Source: Formicarius rufipectus
Taxonomy: Eukaryota > Chordata > Aves > Passeriformes > Formicariidae
Assembly: GCA_013399695.1 (NCBI GenBank)
Contig: VXAU01003549.1
Coordinates: 1,275,048-1,339,047, forward strand
Direction: 5' to 3'
DNA: 64,000 bases
The first letter of the stretch is position 1, and every line of letters starts with the position of its first letter. This document shows, piece by piece, positions 38,504 to 50,723 of this stretch. The position numbers were made by a program, and so were the translations under genes. A model generated the notes under the pieces. It worked only from the letters and a program-made list of their open reading frames with translations. It was not told the DNA's origin and searched no databases.

Positions 38504-41040
38504 ATTTTTTATGAACAAAATGAAATACGATTTGATTTTAAGACCAAGTAGATATTATATAAAGGAGTGTCTGTATTCTGTGTCAATTGCATACTCTACT
38601 TTGAACTTATGTTCTCTGCTTCACAATTGAAATTATTCTTTCCCTCTAACTGAAGTTGCCAAAATATAGTCATCATCAACATTGATTCAACACATCATTA
38701 TCTAAACCAAGGTGATAAAGCTGGAGTTTATATTGTCAAGGGACTGATTACAGATGATGGCAATGACCATCTCAAAAGGTATAATTCTCTGCCACAGTGT
38801 TATCAGTATTTTTCTTAATTATTTCTGACATTTTACCTATTACTCCAAGGACTTTCTCAGAGGGCGGAAATAAAGGGGAAAAATGGGGTTTGTGCCACAG
38901 ATGAAGAAATACATCTTCTGTAAGTAATTCCCAGAAGAAATCCTGGAAATCTTATGGGGTCATGAAAGAGGCAAGAAAGCAGCATTTGTCACCCTTGCTG
39001 AATTGGTCATCTAAACTTACAGTAGCACTAAAGCTGAGTGACTTATCTGCCACCCCATAGGGAGGAAGAAAAGTGAAGATAAAGAAGTATAAGGAGAAAA
39101 AAGTACACTGTGAAAGTATCATCCAGAAAGCTGCCTAAAGACTTTGATCTTTCAGCTACTTATCTCCTATTTCCATATAGTGGATGTGAACATCACTTCT
39201 GTTATAAGAAATTACACAGCAAAAATGAAGAATGGCACCGTTGAGGTTATGGCAAGAATAAAAGTTCACCAAGCTTAGGACAAGAAAATAATATCTCAGA
39301 ATAGCTGGGAGAAAAATGTCCAGCTGAAGAGCTGTATAGATGCAATACAAATGGACAATGATCACCATCCACAGGGAATATTAAGGTAGGATGAGTGACA
39401 GGCAACCCACAAAATCCAAAGATGCACATGAAAATGCTTGTTACAAGTCACTGTTTTTGACATGAGCCTGATGCAGGATGGACAAGTGGGTTACAGAAAA
39501 CAACTTGTCATAGGTCTAGAAAAATTGTAAGCACAATTGGCTGCTCATCTTAATGGCACCATTATTAAACTCAAGATAAGTAAAATAGGCTTCCTGTTCT
39601 TACCTTAAAAACATACCAAGACTGCTGCCATCTCAGAGCAATACACAAAGACCTCAACACTTGGTTTACAGGTTTGGAGCTAGTTTCTCTAATGACCTAC
39701 TCTCATCCTCTGAAACCTCCAGCATCCCCCATTGGTGACCCATGAAAATGGTTAGAAAAACATGAGTGTGACAAACCTATTGGACCTATTTTATCTTGCA
39801 TTACATAAATAAAACTAACAGCACTCCACAGAAGTTCCAGCATATAGAAATGGATTGTTAGGTATAACAGAGTTTTTAATGTGGGCTACTTAACTACATG
39901 CTCACCAGGAGCATGTGAATGATTCTGTATTCAAGAGAATGAAACATCTATCCTTAAGATATTCACTAATCAGGTGGTTTGTCCTTAATTTATACTCAAT
40001 CAGAAATGAAAACGCCTTTTTTCCCCTACTTCTGTACTTCCCCTACTTCATGTTGGCTGCATGGTGGCCTGCCTTTAAGAAGGCATTTACTGCCTACCTC
40101 TGAGAGATAGAAGAGGAAGGGTGAGTGATTTTCATGCTCTGGCACTCATTGTAGGCTGTTTAATTTGTCAGGACTACTAGGCCATGGTTTTGTGCTTTGA
40201 CAGGTTTTTGTTATTCCTGCTAATCCCATTTCTGTTGTGTAATGTGCGTGGCAGCATCTGGTGACAACAGAATAGAACACCTAATTGTGAATGAATACAG
40301 AGAGCCCTGTTCTGCCACATTGCCTGTTGCACTGTTTTTGCATTTTTATGGCTGAGGGTGGGCTTCCAGGAACTGCAAACAGACAGCCCATCATTGTAAT
40401 CAAATTTGCCATTTGCATGTGTGTGTTCTCAGCAGTTGTCGTATTTCTATGGCCCTCAGGATTCCTTGAGTTTGGTTTTCTGGCTCCCTCTTCTGAATGG
40501 AGACGATGAGCTTATGTATTTATCAAACAACTCTAACTATTAAGTCACAATGCAAAACTGATGGCTTTAAGTGTATTTGGGTGTCACTAAAAGGAGCAGC
40601 ATGTAAGGAGAGCCAATGCAGTACCTGCACAGCTGTCACTGCCTCCACCAATTGCACGGCTAAATTCACTTGCTGGACACAAGGACCAGCAGCTGCCTGG
40701 AGATTTCTTCTCCACCTGCGCATTTTTTTGCTGCTCCACTCCATTATTATTTGCCAGTGACTCACTGACTCCAGATCCTATTCTACTTTGCCACTTGATA
40801 TGTACAAGGCATAGTGAGCAAGCCTGGAAGCTCCAGGCTATGCGCAGCATTGCTCATATAGACAAGATTAGCACCTTGTACGAAAATGGGACACTGACCA
40901 TAAATGTTTCCAAATGCAGGACTAGGATATCTATTTTTAAATACTTGTCTTATGGATTTTGGTGGAAGGAGTTCAGCTCAGTGTCTTGAAAAGTTCCTCA
41001 AAGTAGATAACTGATTTAATCAAAAGTTTATAAAAATACT

Positions 41041-41335
41041 CTCCTGGTAGGACTCTAATCAGATGACTCCATCACCTTTCCAGGGGTTGATGTGAGGCTG
41101 ACTGGCTGGTAGTTCCCTGGGTCCTCCTTCTTGCCCTTTTTGAAGATGAGAGTGACATTTGCTTTCTTCCTCTCCTGTTCACCATGACCTTTCAAAGATG
41201 ATCATGAGTGGCCTTGCTATGGTGTCCACCAGTTCTCTCAGCACTCACGATGCATCCTGTCAGGGCCTATAGACTTGTGGATGTCAAGTTTGCCTAGATG
41301 TTCTCTAACCCAATTCTCCTTGACCAGAGGACTTC
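41041..41335 (-). mobile_element. CR1 LINE fragment, chicken-type (RT N-terminal part)
   Basis: Minus-strand translation gives VREHLGKLDIHKSIGPDRMH at about 41318-41259, then after a frame change RELVDTIARPLMIIFE at about 41240-41195, then LIFKKGKKEDPGNYQPVS at about 41152-41100. These are the hallmark blocks of avian CR1 ORF2 (family: KSxGPDxMHPRVLRELVD, then IFKKGKKEDPGNYRPVSLTS). At the DNA level it is much closer to the chicken CR1 consensus than the copies near 5000 and 8000 are to theirs. Frameshifts and a stop show that it is dead. Both ends are truncated within ORF2. Confidence 0.93.
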
Positions 41336-42153
41336 ACACGTTTTCAGCTTAGATTCATCCCAGCCAAAAACATTAGTATTGCAAAACAACACTGACAAAA
41401 TTCACTGCTCACATCAATCTTGCAAAAACTATCAAAATATTAATTAAAACAAAGCTCTAAAACCCAGGAGATATGAAGTATGTGAATGACAACATCAAAA
41501 AGAAAAACTTTAAGGAGTTTGTTCAGAATTTTAAATTAAAATGCAAGATTCAATTCTCTCCTGGTAACACTTGGTACAATTTTCCTCCCAGTAAACAACA
41601 CAGCTCTGTTTTTACCACAACAAAATGGAATAAAAACACAAAACCTATTGGATGCAGCAATCAAGAAAAGATCTAAAGCTTGTATAAAATTTATCAGATT
41701 ACTTATACATTTTTCTAACTCCTCTGTATTATAGGATGTTGAACTTACTAAGTTTTAAAAAGGTGGTCAAGTAATATAGTATATATGAAAACACTTTCAT
41801 GACTGAAGCATGAGGTAGCATACAATCCACACAAGAAACTAAGATCTTCTCTTATGCTTCCTCTTATCAGCGACAGTTCAATTCTAAACCAAGTTCTAAG
41901 AAACATAAGATAGTGTGAAAGCAAAAATATTTAATGTATCCTATGCATACAAAATAGACAACCAAGGGAGAAATGTTCCTTCTTATCAAAGACTTGTATT
42001 AGATGTATCCTTTTTCTAAGCATCTGTGGAGAACTTCCCCAGAAAAGACGCCTTTCATCAACTATGGGAGCTGTTATTCGTTATCATCATCTGTTTATAA
42101 TCAATGAGAACAGTTGGATGCTCAGCAGTCTTGAAAATTGAACCAATTATTTA
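41336..42153. other. Unannotated AT-rich DNA
   Basis: I see no gene, repeat or RNA. A 67-codon plus frame at 41473-41676 is lysine-rich and unrecognised. Confidence 0.5.
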
Positions 42154-42255
42154 GGTCAGTAGTTTTTAACCTTTTTCTATTTGTGGACTCCTAAGCATTT
42201 TCCAGTGGATGTGAGGCACTGTTAGAAATTTTGCTCATGTAGATAGCTGTCACTT
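42154..42255 (+). mobile_element. Probable hAT-type DNA transposon relic (MITE-like)
   Basis: AGGTCAGTAGTTTTTAACC, then CTATTTGTGGACTCCTAAG, then GATGTGAGGC follow the order of a remembered non-autonomous hAT family that begins CAGTGGTTTTCAACC and continues with TTTGTGGACCCCTAA. The 3' terminal inverted repeat is not seen, so the copy is truncated or decayed. The family is nonautonomous and would carry no transposase gene. Confidence 0.45.
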
Positions 42256-43755
42256 TCTTTGGTATTTACAAAAACTGTCCAGAATCTATCCCTTCCCTTT
42301 CATCTCCGTATGAAAATATCCTCAGACTCCAAGCTGAAAAAACCCCCAAACCACATTAGTCAAATATATACCTTTTTGTCAAAATAAAATTTAAAAAAAA
42401 AAAAGGTGGTTACCTGAATCCAAGTGTTTTCAGTGCCTTGATAAACTATGCAAGTAAAAGTTACTCAGTTTGAAGCTATAGTATTTTGGTTATAACCCAG
42501 GAAAAGTGCAGTTCTGCAGACATTAGTCTTAGGCCTATGGAATCCTCTCTGTCCCTGGCTGCCATGCACTGGCCTCCATCACGTGTCAGCACATGTTTCC
42601 TTATCAGTGAGCTGTGCTGTGAGACCAAGAGTAATTAGGCAGGAACAAGCATTTTTAACTAAGAACTACTACCAGAAATACTTAAGTGACACTCTACTCC
42701 AGTAGTATCTTTCAGGCTAAAATCCTCATGAAAAATGAGGACATTATTTTGAACAGAGAGAAGAGCAGAGATAAGCAAGGGATGACTCTAATTCGGTGAA
42801 AAGAGCACAAATTAAAATGTCCCGATTCCATCCAGTATTTGACTTCATATTCCCAAGCATGCATTATAACCAAGCTTGGGGCTGCCTCAGGAAGGACTTC
42901 TGACCGACGTCTAACCACAGGCAGCTTCTGGAGTCCCACCTGAAGGTGCCTTCCACTGTGCCTGGTGACTGGTAGCAACAGAAACTGCTTCTGTCACTCA
43001 TGCCACTTGTGAAAATGGTTCTGCTCAGACATATTGCTGTGTCACTACAGTAAATACGAACAAATCCAAGAATCACACACTGAACAGAGATTTGTAAGAC
43101 CTCAGAATACTTCTAATATCATTTTGGTGTTTATAGTAATTATTGCAGTTACAGGAATACACAGCAATTACATATATCTGATTATATCTCCATTAGGTTA
43201 CAGTACTGCAGATATATTTGTACAGCCAGTGTGGAGAACATAGGAAAAGTCACATTAAACAGAGCAGGTTCTCAGGGTTCCAAAGCAGCTCAGACTCTGG
43301 TCTCAGCTTAGGCAATGAAGCAGCATACCTAGGTCAGCCCTGTGGAGGCTTTGGTAACGCCTCACACAAACCCTCTGGGAAATGCTCCAAATCAACTACT
43401 GACAAAATACTTTAAAAATGTAACTGCTGGAAAGATGTCTAAAATAAAGGGTTGGGAGGAGGCAAGACCCTTCCTGGGTTTAATGAAAAAACCTTTAGGC
43501 CTGACTACTGTATTTAAATTAAATCTATTTGCTTTTTGCACAGTTTGAATAGATGCTTTTTAATTATTGCTAATTGTTTAAGATACTGTTGTATCCCCCT
43601 GAAAATTAAAACTGAATAAATTTAGTTCCTTTAAAATATCCTTCAGCTACAGGCAATACAGTAAGAAGCCCCATAGGTATGGCAGTAAAAATAACCATAA
43701 AGGCATAAGCATTTAAATGAGGAGAGCATGGAATACTTCCCACTAGACTGCAAGG

Positions 43756-43804
43756 AAAAAAAAAAAAAAAGCAGAAAAGAAAAGAAAGAAAGAGGGGTGG
43801 GGGG
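43756..43804. repeat. Poly(A) followed by GA-rich tract
   Basis: Fifteen A, then GCAGAAAAG and (GAAA)n, ending in GGGGTGGGGGG. Confidence 0.85.
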
Positions 43805-44055
43805 AAAGCGATGTGTTTTGGAGACACAAGAACCAAACCATGAAACACACAGTTGAAACATTTAGGATGACTATGAAAAAGGTCTATGTTCACTTGTTAA
43901 GGAATGCTCTAAGGCAGACTAAAGCATATGAATGGCCCTTTCACAGGTCACAGATTCCATTCAGATCTTGGACATTGTTATTATCCGACAGAAATAGATG
44001 GGCCTAATTAATATTCTGCACATACCTGAGAGAATATTCTTAAGGAAATCATCCT

Positions 44056-44140
44056 GTGGTGGTTTAAGTTTGTTGTGGTTTGGGGGTTTTGTTTTTTGTG
44101 GGGTTTTCTTGGGTGCTGTATGCTTTCTGTTTTTGTTTTT
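44056..44140. repeat. T/G-rich tract with G runs
   Basis: GGTGG, GTGG, GGGGG and GGGG runs separated by T-rich spacers. It resembles the tract at 10921-11020, and four closely spaced G runs could allow a G-quadruplex on the plus strand. Confidence 0.7.
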
Positions 44141-44176
44141 AACAAACGGCAAATGTTACAAGTAGCCTCTGGTATT

Positions 44177-44201
44177 AAAAAAAAAAAAAAAAAAAAAAAA
44201 A
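44177..44201. repeat. Poly(A), 25 bases
   Basis: An uninterrupted A run followed by GGCAAAAAAACCC. No retrocopy body was recognised upstream. Confidence 0.9.
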
Positions 44202-44580
44202 GGCAAAAAAACCCAAAGAAAAACAACTATGAGCACAATTTTGGTGTTAAAAGTTTATTAAAGAGTCTACTTCTGAATATATTTGTTTATGCAAATACTT
44301 GATTTTTTTTTTTTAGTAAACAATTTTGCCATGTAGATTAAAGCTGAACTGCACAGTCATTTTGAAAGCAATTATATTCTTGGCACTTTTCTGAACATAA
44401 TGTAACAATTACCACAGCAAATGCATTTTATCAGAGCACTCCAAGCATGCAGCAGGTTAACATCAGTGTTCAGCAACTTCAGATAGTATTTCTAAGATGC
44501 TAATGTTTAGCCAGTTTCAAATGAGCAAACAGCTTCTGATATGAACTGAGTTCTGGTCTTTTAAGATAATGTGGTTATAT

Positions 44581-44692
44581 AGGCCCCAATCTTATATGTA
44601 GTGGGACTACTATCCCCTTCACAAAAACCTGTTAAACTTAATGGGAGTGTGTGCAAGCAAATCCAGATGCAAGGCCACCTTCACAGCAAGAA
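44581..44692. mobile_element. Possible old palindromic interspersed repeat
   Basis: AGGCCCCAATCTTATATGTA at the start, AACTTAATGGGAGTGTGTGC in the middle and GATGCAAGGCCACC at the end recall a sauropsid repeat of the form GGCCCAATCCTGCAA ... CAATGGGA ... TTGCAGGATTGGGCC. The identity is weak. Confidence 0.25.
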
Positions 44693-47600
44693 ACACAAAC
44701 TGATTAGAAAGTTAACTTTCCAAGGAACATAACAGGCTGCACAGCTGGGTGAGGATCTTGGCGCTCCCTCTGATTCATGTGGGGCGAGCTGCCCCCTTGT
44801 ACAACTTGTCCATTTGCCTTTTCAAGTATCAGCTATTCACTGAGTGTCTCTTCCTGATACCAACAACTGCCCTAAAATGATTTTGTTATTAGTCTAATCT
44901 ACACTGAATTTTAAAGATATATGGTTTGGTTTCAGTTATTTGACTCTTGCTGAACAATCCCAAAAAGCATAATTTTAATTTTTTGAGTCTTGGTTCCCCT
45001 CACTACTAGCCTTTGTGGGAGTTTTGTTGTTGCCTTCACAGAGAGCAGAAGTAGGCCCAAAAAATTTATAATCTTCCAAAGCCAATCAAGCTGTATCACT
45101 GCATTTTGAATTCAGGACACTGCTTCAATACAGTGACTTGTTGTTCTCATCTTAAATGTCTGGATGGCATACAAATATAGATAAAAGTAGATGACTAATT
45201 ATCACATCTATTCTCAAGGCATGCATGGAGGGAGACAATAAAGAGGAGGGGAAGTTTGTGGGTTACTCCCACACATAAATCCTCTATGTGTCAGTGGGTG
45301 AATAGACACTACTTTAGTCTATTGTGCAAAGCTGGTTTATAACAACAATAAGCTGAAACAGAGAAGAAACTATATTAGAATGAAAATATCAAAATACATC
45401 ACCACTAAAATGCCTGCAGGTAATCAAGTAATTCAGTTCTGTAGTAAATTCAGAAACAGAAGTGTTTTGTACTCAAATCTTAATATTGCATATGTGGAAA
45501 AAAAAATTCCTTTGAAATAAATAGACCTATTCATTTCAGAGACAGTGAAAAAGAGACGAACTTTCTTTGTCTTGCCACTTTAGAGCCCCTTGATAGCATT
45601 TTCCTTTTTTATTGTCTTTTAGATATAGATGCCCCTCTGCTTAAGTATCACCAAAGCTACTAGTAACAAATACCTAAATATATAACAGATGCATAAGTGC
45701 ATCTTGGGATAAATACATTATGGACAATTAACTGTCATCATACCCCTCAATTGCATTTTCACCCGCTCCTGTACTGTACACCTGTGACTTGTTAGTAATG
45801 CAATAAGTGTTGTAAAGCAACTCTAAGGTTCAAAGGTAGCACCACAAAAATCTGTTTTTCTCTCTTTTCTTAAATGTGAATTAAATAAATGTGAAAACAG
45901 AGAAACAAACACAAGAAAAAAGAACATTACCTTTTCTTTTACTGGCTGACACTGTTGAACAAGTGAACATTTTTCACTTTCCTCTCACATCACACAGGAA
46001 AGACCATCTGTATGAAACATTGGGTCTGATTCTGAATTCATTAGTGTAGAAATTAACCCAGAGAAGCAGCAATCGAAACTCACTTTAGCACAGTTTGTAA
46101 TATTATTTTAAATGTCACATTTCTCATCTGTGAGGGGATAATATAATGACCACAAACATTATTTGACAAAATTTTGTAACGCACATAATTTTAGCAAAAA
46201 GTAAAAAAGCCTTTTTGAAGCACAACTAAAATTGATACACAACTAGGTTACAGTATAATTAAGCCTGCAACTTTGCAAAATGGATATTTTTATAAGTTCA
46301 AGTAGCTATTGGATATCCTTACTATAACCACACTTAAATCCATAATAGTTCCTGCAAGGATTATTTGTTATTAAATATGTGAGTGGCATAATTCAGTAAG
46401 ATCTGTATATGACATTGATGGAGTGCCTGTAAAGAAAAATATTAAGCAAAAACATACTGAACAAATGGTCTTATAATTGTAGATAGAAGCAAATCCAGCA
46501 CTGAAATACCCCTCTCACTTAATATCCCAGTGGCGTTAATATATTTATGTGGCTGCAAGGTTTGTTTATGTATTAGTCTTATACGGACAAGATTAGGCTT
46601 TTTAAAATTCCTACCCTGCAATTTTCCAACCTTATTTACTACCTTCTTCTGTTAATATCTCTGTAACACTGCACTACTTGTTCAGGGAGGGAGCATAGGA
46701 AACCAGAGGCCTTCCTGTCCTTCAGCATGAACAATGTGGTGACCTTTGAAAAGGCAACATTCACTGCTCCACAGACATCACTTGGCCAACATAAAAGAAA
46801 TTTCCCGAAAGTCTCATGTGCTGGAGTCCAGATGACCCACTTTGCAAGCAGGCTAACTGAAGCACCCTGGCTTAGACAGGTTGGGATACCTGTCCCTATG
46901 TTACAGACTCTACCTTACACCCATTGCAGCATCCCCTCTGGATGATGCATCAGGCCATGGCCCACTGAGAAAAGCTACTCCCACAGAATTAACACATCAA
47001 CCAGAAGAAGGAAATATCATAATTCTTTTTGGTTCAAGACTTTCTGTGTAGACAGGACATAACCAGTCATACCTCCTGTGCTGATCCAAGACAAACCATT
47101 GCCAGATACAGTCATTGTTTGTTGTCTGAGCTCATTACTGAAAGAGTGAATCAGCAGAGTAAAGCTAATCTTACCCATGTCAACTCATGGACGGTGTTCA
47201 TATAGTCACCAACAAATTTCATCAGAGGTTCTTAATACTTTTTTTTTTTCCTTTTGGCAAAAGAAAGCCTTTTTTTCAAGTCTTCACATAGCTTTTACCA
47301 CATCAGTTATATATGTAAAAGTCAATAATTTTATCTGTATAATGAAGGGTAGTGCCAGATGACACTTCCATAGCTTTTGGCAGCTTCCTTTAATTGTGCT
47401 GTTTTTTTCTTTGCCTGTCTTTTTAAAGCTCTGTGAAGGTGAGTCGAAAGATACAACACCACAGTATTCACAGATAACATTCAAGAGCTGCATTTTGTTC
47501 TATGTCCCAAGTGACTTACCTGAGAGGCTGGAAGTTGGCCTGCAGAATTAATGAAGACTATTACAGGTGTTTATTTATAGGCAAGAATCAAACATGCCTG

Positions 47601-48034
47601 GCTTGACCAACAGTGACTCAGGGATTGTCAAATAGCAACATTTCAACGTATTCAAGCAGCCCTGTGAAGAACTGGGTTAGTTGACTAAATGATAACAGCA
47701 ACTGGCCAGTCAGCACAAACTGTGATAAGTTATATCATCTTACTTTACTAAATCCATGGTCTCAAAAGAGTTTAATCACAGCAGGATGACATAAAGCCAT
47801 ATACAAATTGCCTTGCTTAGCAATGACTGTCAGCTAACTTGCCTTTTTGTAACCACATACAAGCAAAGTATCATAAAGTGAACCCTAAAAAAAAAGCAAG
47901 AGAAGAGACCTAAACACAAATATTTGGAAACTGTTAGGACTTAGCAGAGGAAGTAATTAGGAGAGGAAGTCATTCTTAAATTGAGAAAACCTTTCTGATA
48001 CATGCAAATCCTCTGATGTTTGGATGCTTTGTGG

Positions 48035-48157
48035 CATTTTTGAAAAACCTAGAGATGGATAAATAGTAGAAAAACACATTACAAAATAAAATTCCTCATG
48101 ATCCAGGAACTGGACTGGATGACCTAATTGGACACTTATTTCTTTCCTGTCTCAGGT
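48035..48157 (+). mobile_element. CR1 3' terminal fragment
   Basis: TTTGAAAAACCTAGAGATGG and then AGGAACTGGACTGGATGACC correspond to the 3' untranslated end of CR1 (family: GGxTGGACTGGATGACCTxTxxAGGTCCxTTCCAACC). The last part, TTATTTCTTTCCTGTC, is diverged, and the tail is replaced by an ATT repeat at 48158-48176. The orientation is opposite to the three other CR1 RT fragments. Confidence 0.6.
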
Positions 48158-48176
48158 AATTATTATTATTATTAAT
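48158..48176. repeat. (ATT)n tract
   Basis: A TAATTATTATTATTATTAA simple repeat directly after the CR1 3' end. Confidence 0.85.
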
Positions 48177-48479
48177 GGTGACAGGAAACACTCAAAAGTC
48201 TATTGCACAAGCATTTTTATTGACTAGCCAGGGCAAAATTAGTACCAGTAGCATTTACGTTGTTCTATAAATGGCCTGAGCAAAATCTCATAACACATCC
48301 ACACTGTAGTCAGAACTCATCTGTTCTTTGCACTTCCTACTTTGCAGATGAGACAGTCTCAAAAGACAGGGTAGGCTGAAGACTGGTTGGACAACTCTAT
48401 AAGTGAAGTCTCAAGACTCTTGTCATTCTAGCTGTCTAAATTACTTAAACAGGACTCAGAGGGATTTAAAGGGGAGAAA

Positions 48480-48970
48480 CGACATGACAAACAATTATAT
48501 TCTAACACACTATTTATAACAATGCCCTTTCAGATTATTGTTCCGCTCAGACTGACACATTACTGTAATCCCAGGGATGAATCAAGGGACTTAGAGTTAG
48601 ATCGTGCACAGCTTGTAGGCATAAAAAAAAATACGAATAAAGAACTGACATTCAGGAAATATAGAGCGACTCAAGGATAAATTCTGCTGGGATGAGCTTA
48701 ATTTATCAATGTCAATAACAACGGTGAACACATCGCAAGAATACATGCATATTAATTGAAAATAATTCAGATTAAATCACTGCAGTTTGACATTTTGAGA
48801 TAGGCACTTTATCTTTTCAAGAAAGAGAGCACTATAAAATCTTTAATCCGAAAACACATCTTAATTGCGTGTTATCACCTCCTAATTGCTTCTATATTAT
48901 ATTAAACATTTTGCTAATTACTAGCCTGATCATGGTGTAAATAGCTTGAGGCTAGAGCTCATAACCAGAT
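48480..48970. other. Candidate conserved non-coding element / enhancer
   Basis: About 490 bases with nine CpGs retained in strongly AT-rich DNA. It has a cluster of homeodomain-type cores (TTAATTGCG, CCTAATTGC, GCTAATTAC, ATTAATTGAAAA), a forkhead-like GTGTAAATAG and TTATCAATGTCAATAACAAC. Interspersed repeats are absent and the only low-complexity sequence is a nine-base A run near 48625. No protein frame runs through it. This is the densest such cluster in the window. Constraint and function are inferred; no comparison with other genomes was possible. Confidence 0.4.
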
Positions 48971-50460
48971 GAAGACAACTGGGCACAATGAGGGCCACAA
49001 AGAAGTTTATCACTTCGGTGTATTATCACAGACTTCCATCATTATCAGTGTCTATCACTCTTTATCTCTGCTTCCCTTGTGAGATAAAGAAGAGAGACAA
49101 TAATGTAGATCAGAGGTTGGGTTGCATTTCAGTTAATCCATCTATTTCTAGCTCTAGATTTCTAATATTCCCTGGGGACAAAAGTTGTCTGCCTACTGCT
49201 GTCACTAATCTGCTGCTTGAAGACTGAGGCCAGAATGCTATTTGCTCTACCACAAGACTGGGTAATAGAGGCACTCCCGGACAGCTGGAACTGTGTGCTG
49301 CCTCCAAAACCAAAGGACATGGATGAAATACGTTGCTGTGAGCAATCTACCCACTTAGCTTCACACGCTGAGTAACACACAGATGATACACAGGGAAATC
49401 TGAGGCAGCAGCTTGTGAATTCATCAGGAAGGAAAATTATGTATAGGCAATAAAAATGTTCATACAAAACTGTCAAGTGACCCAGAAATGCAGACTGTCA
49501 CTTGGGCAGCAACTAAAAATTTAGGTACAGCAACTGTTTAAACAACTACTGTTATCTGAAATGAGATGACCAAAACATAATTGTTACAGACTTTTTGAAA
49601 GAAAAACAATTTTGTCTAGCATCACATTCAGCAATTAAGTGACTTTCTGGGATCCAAACTGTAAGGTTAAACACAGCTTTGTAAAAAATTACTTGCATTT
49701 CCCAAAGAAACCAAAGTTAAGTAGGAATAAATCAGCACTTAGGTAAACAGCTTTTCTTACCATCTCCTTGGCAGAACATGAGCTTAACCAGTGCTAAGAG
49801 GATGTGCCAGTGTGCAGTCTATGAATTTTGCTCTCTTTCTTTAAAATTAGATTTTGACTACAACTACTTTGTCAGGACTTTCTGTAAGACGCCAGAGATC
49901 CAAGATCATCTGTGTTAATAAAAGTTTGCTTTCTTGTCTGTCCTTGCACTGTGGTAACAGCAAAGAATTTACATCTGGAGCTTCATTTGCTGGACAGAAA
50001 AACCTCACAACTTACTGAGTAGAAAGTTTACAAGTCAGGCAGGAAGAAACAGACTGCAAATGAGAGAACATGAAACATGGATGAATTTAGGCCTGAGTCA
50101 TGAGATGCAAAAACAGAGCACTCTCAGCTTCAAACTGTTTTTGTATTGGAAGACCATGTTTAGTGAAATTGTATATAATTAACTAATCAGAAAGTGATGC
50201 TCAAATCTGAAGAAACCTTCTACCTTCCCCACAGAGAGGGATGCCTTATTGATGGGATAATTGATGCCAGTGAGGCAAGAGGTAGTGTCTCTGCCTGGCC
50301 CTTTGCCCTCCAGATTCCCTCTCACACCTTCTGGGCACAGCTGTGGATTGGCTTCTTTTCTGCTCCAGGGGCTCTCTCTGTCTCTCTCTTTACCTAAATT
50401 CCCATTTTTCAGGAGCAACATAAGTTGGAGAAGTGGACAGTGTCCCTCTCTGTGACAGAG

Positions 50461-50521
50461 GAGTCAGAACCTGATTACTTTTAAGATATTTTCTAACACA
50501 AACTATTTTATGATTCTATGA
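50461..50521 (+). mobile_element. CR1 3' end with TATGATTCTATG tail
   Basis: TTTTAAGATATTTTCTAACA, then CAAACTATTTTATGATTCTA, is a diverged copy of the avian CR1 terminus (AAGGTCCCTTCCAACCCAAACCATTCTATGATTCTATGA). The 8-bp TTCTATGA-type tail repeat is diagnostic for CR1. The 5' extent is unclear; only the last 60 bases are convincing. Confidence 0.65.
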
Positions 50522-50708
50522 AATAAGTGATAATACCATCCCTTTGCACTACCCATGTACCACACAACTTGCTGCCCACCTCTCAGGGTCCACCTCTCTC
50601 CACTCCTGTGCCAGCTGCATCCCCTTGGCCATCCCATCTCATCCATTGACATGGATCCAGAGCTCTGAAAGACTTTTTGACAAAGCTTAAGAAACTAAGC
50701 TTCTTGTT

Positions 50709-50723
50709 AAAAAAAAAAAAAAA
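50709..50723. repeat. Poly(A), 15 bases
   Basis: A homopolymer run followed by GAAGGAATG. Confidence 0.85.

Larger units (their letters stand above)
34886..41040. other. Unannotated DNA with A/T tracts
   Basis: I see no gene. The stretch includes an A-rich tract at 37373-37407, TA repeats at 37907-37921, a T run at 38176-38195 and three copies of a 9-mer at 38477-38503. An ATCATAGAATTCCCAATG near 37226 recalls the CR1 terminus in reverse, but the flanks do not support it. Confidence 0.5.
42256..48034. other. Unannotated DNA with low-complexity tracts
   Basis: No gene is supported. It holds an A/GA-rich tract at 43756-43804, a T/G-rich tract at 44056-44140, poly(A) at 44177-44201 and a doubtful palindromic repeat at 44581-44692. 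Frames of 95 codons or fewer are unrecognised. Confidence 0.5.

Noticed and set aside
46018..46075. GGGTCTGATTCTGAATTCATTAGTGTA, similar to an old sauropsid repeat start
   Set aside because: The similarity breaks after about 30 bases; too weak to call.
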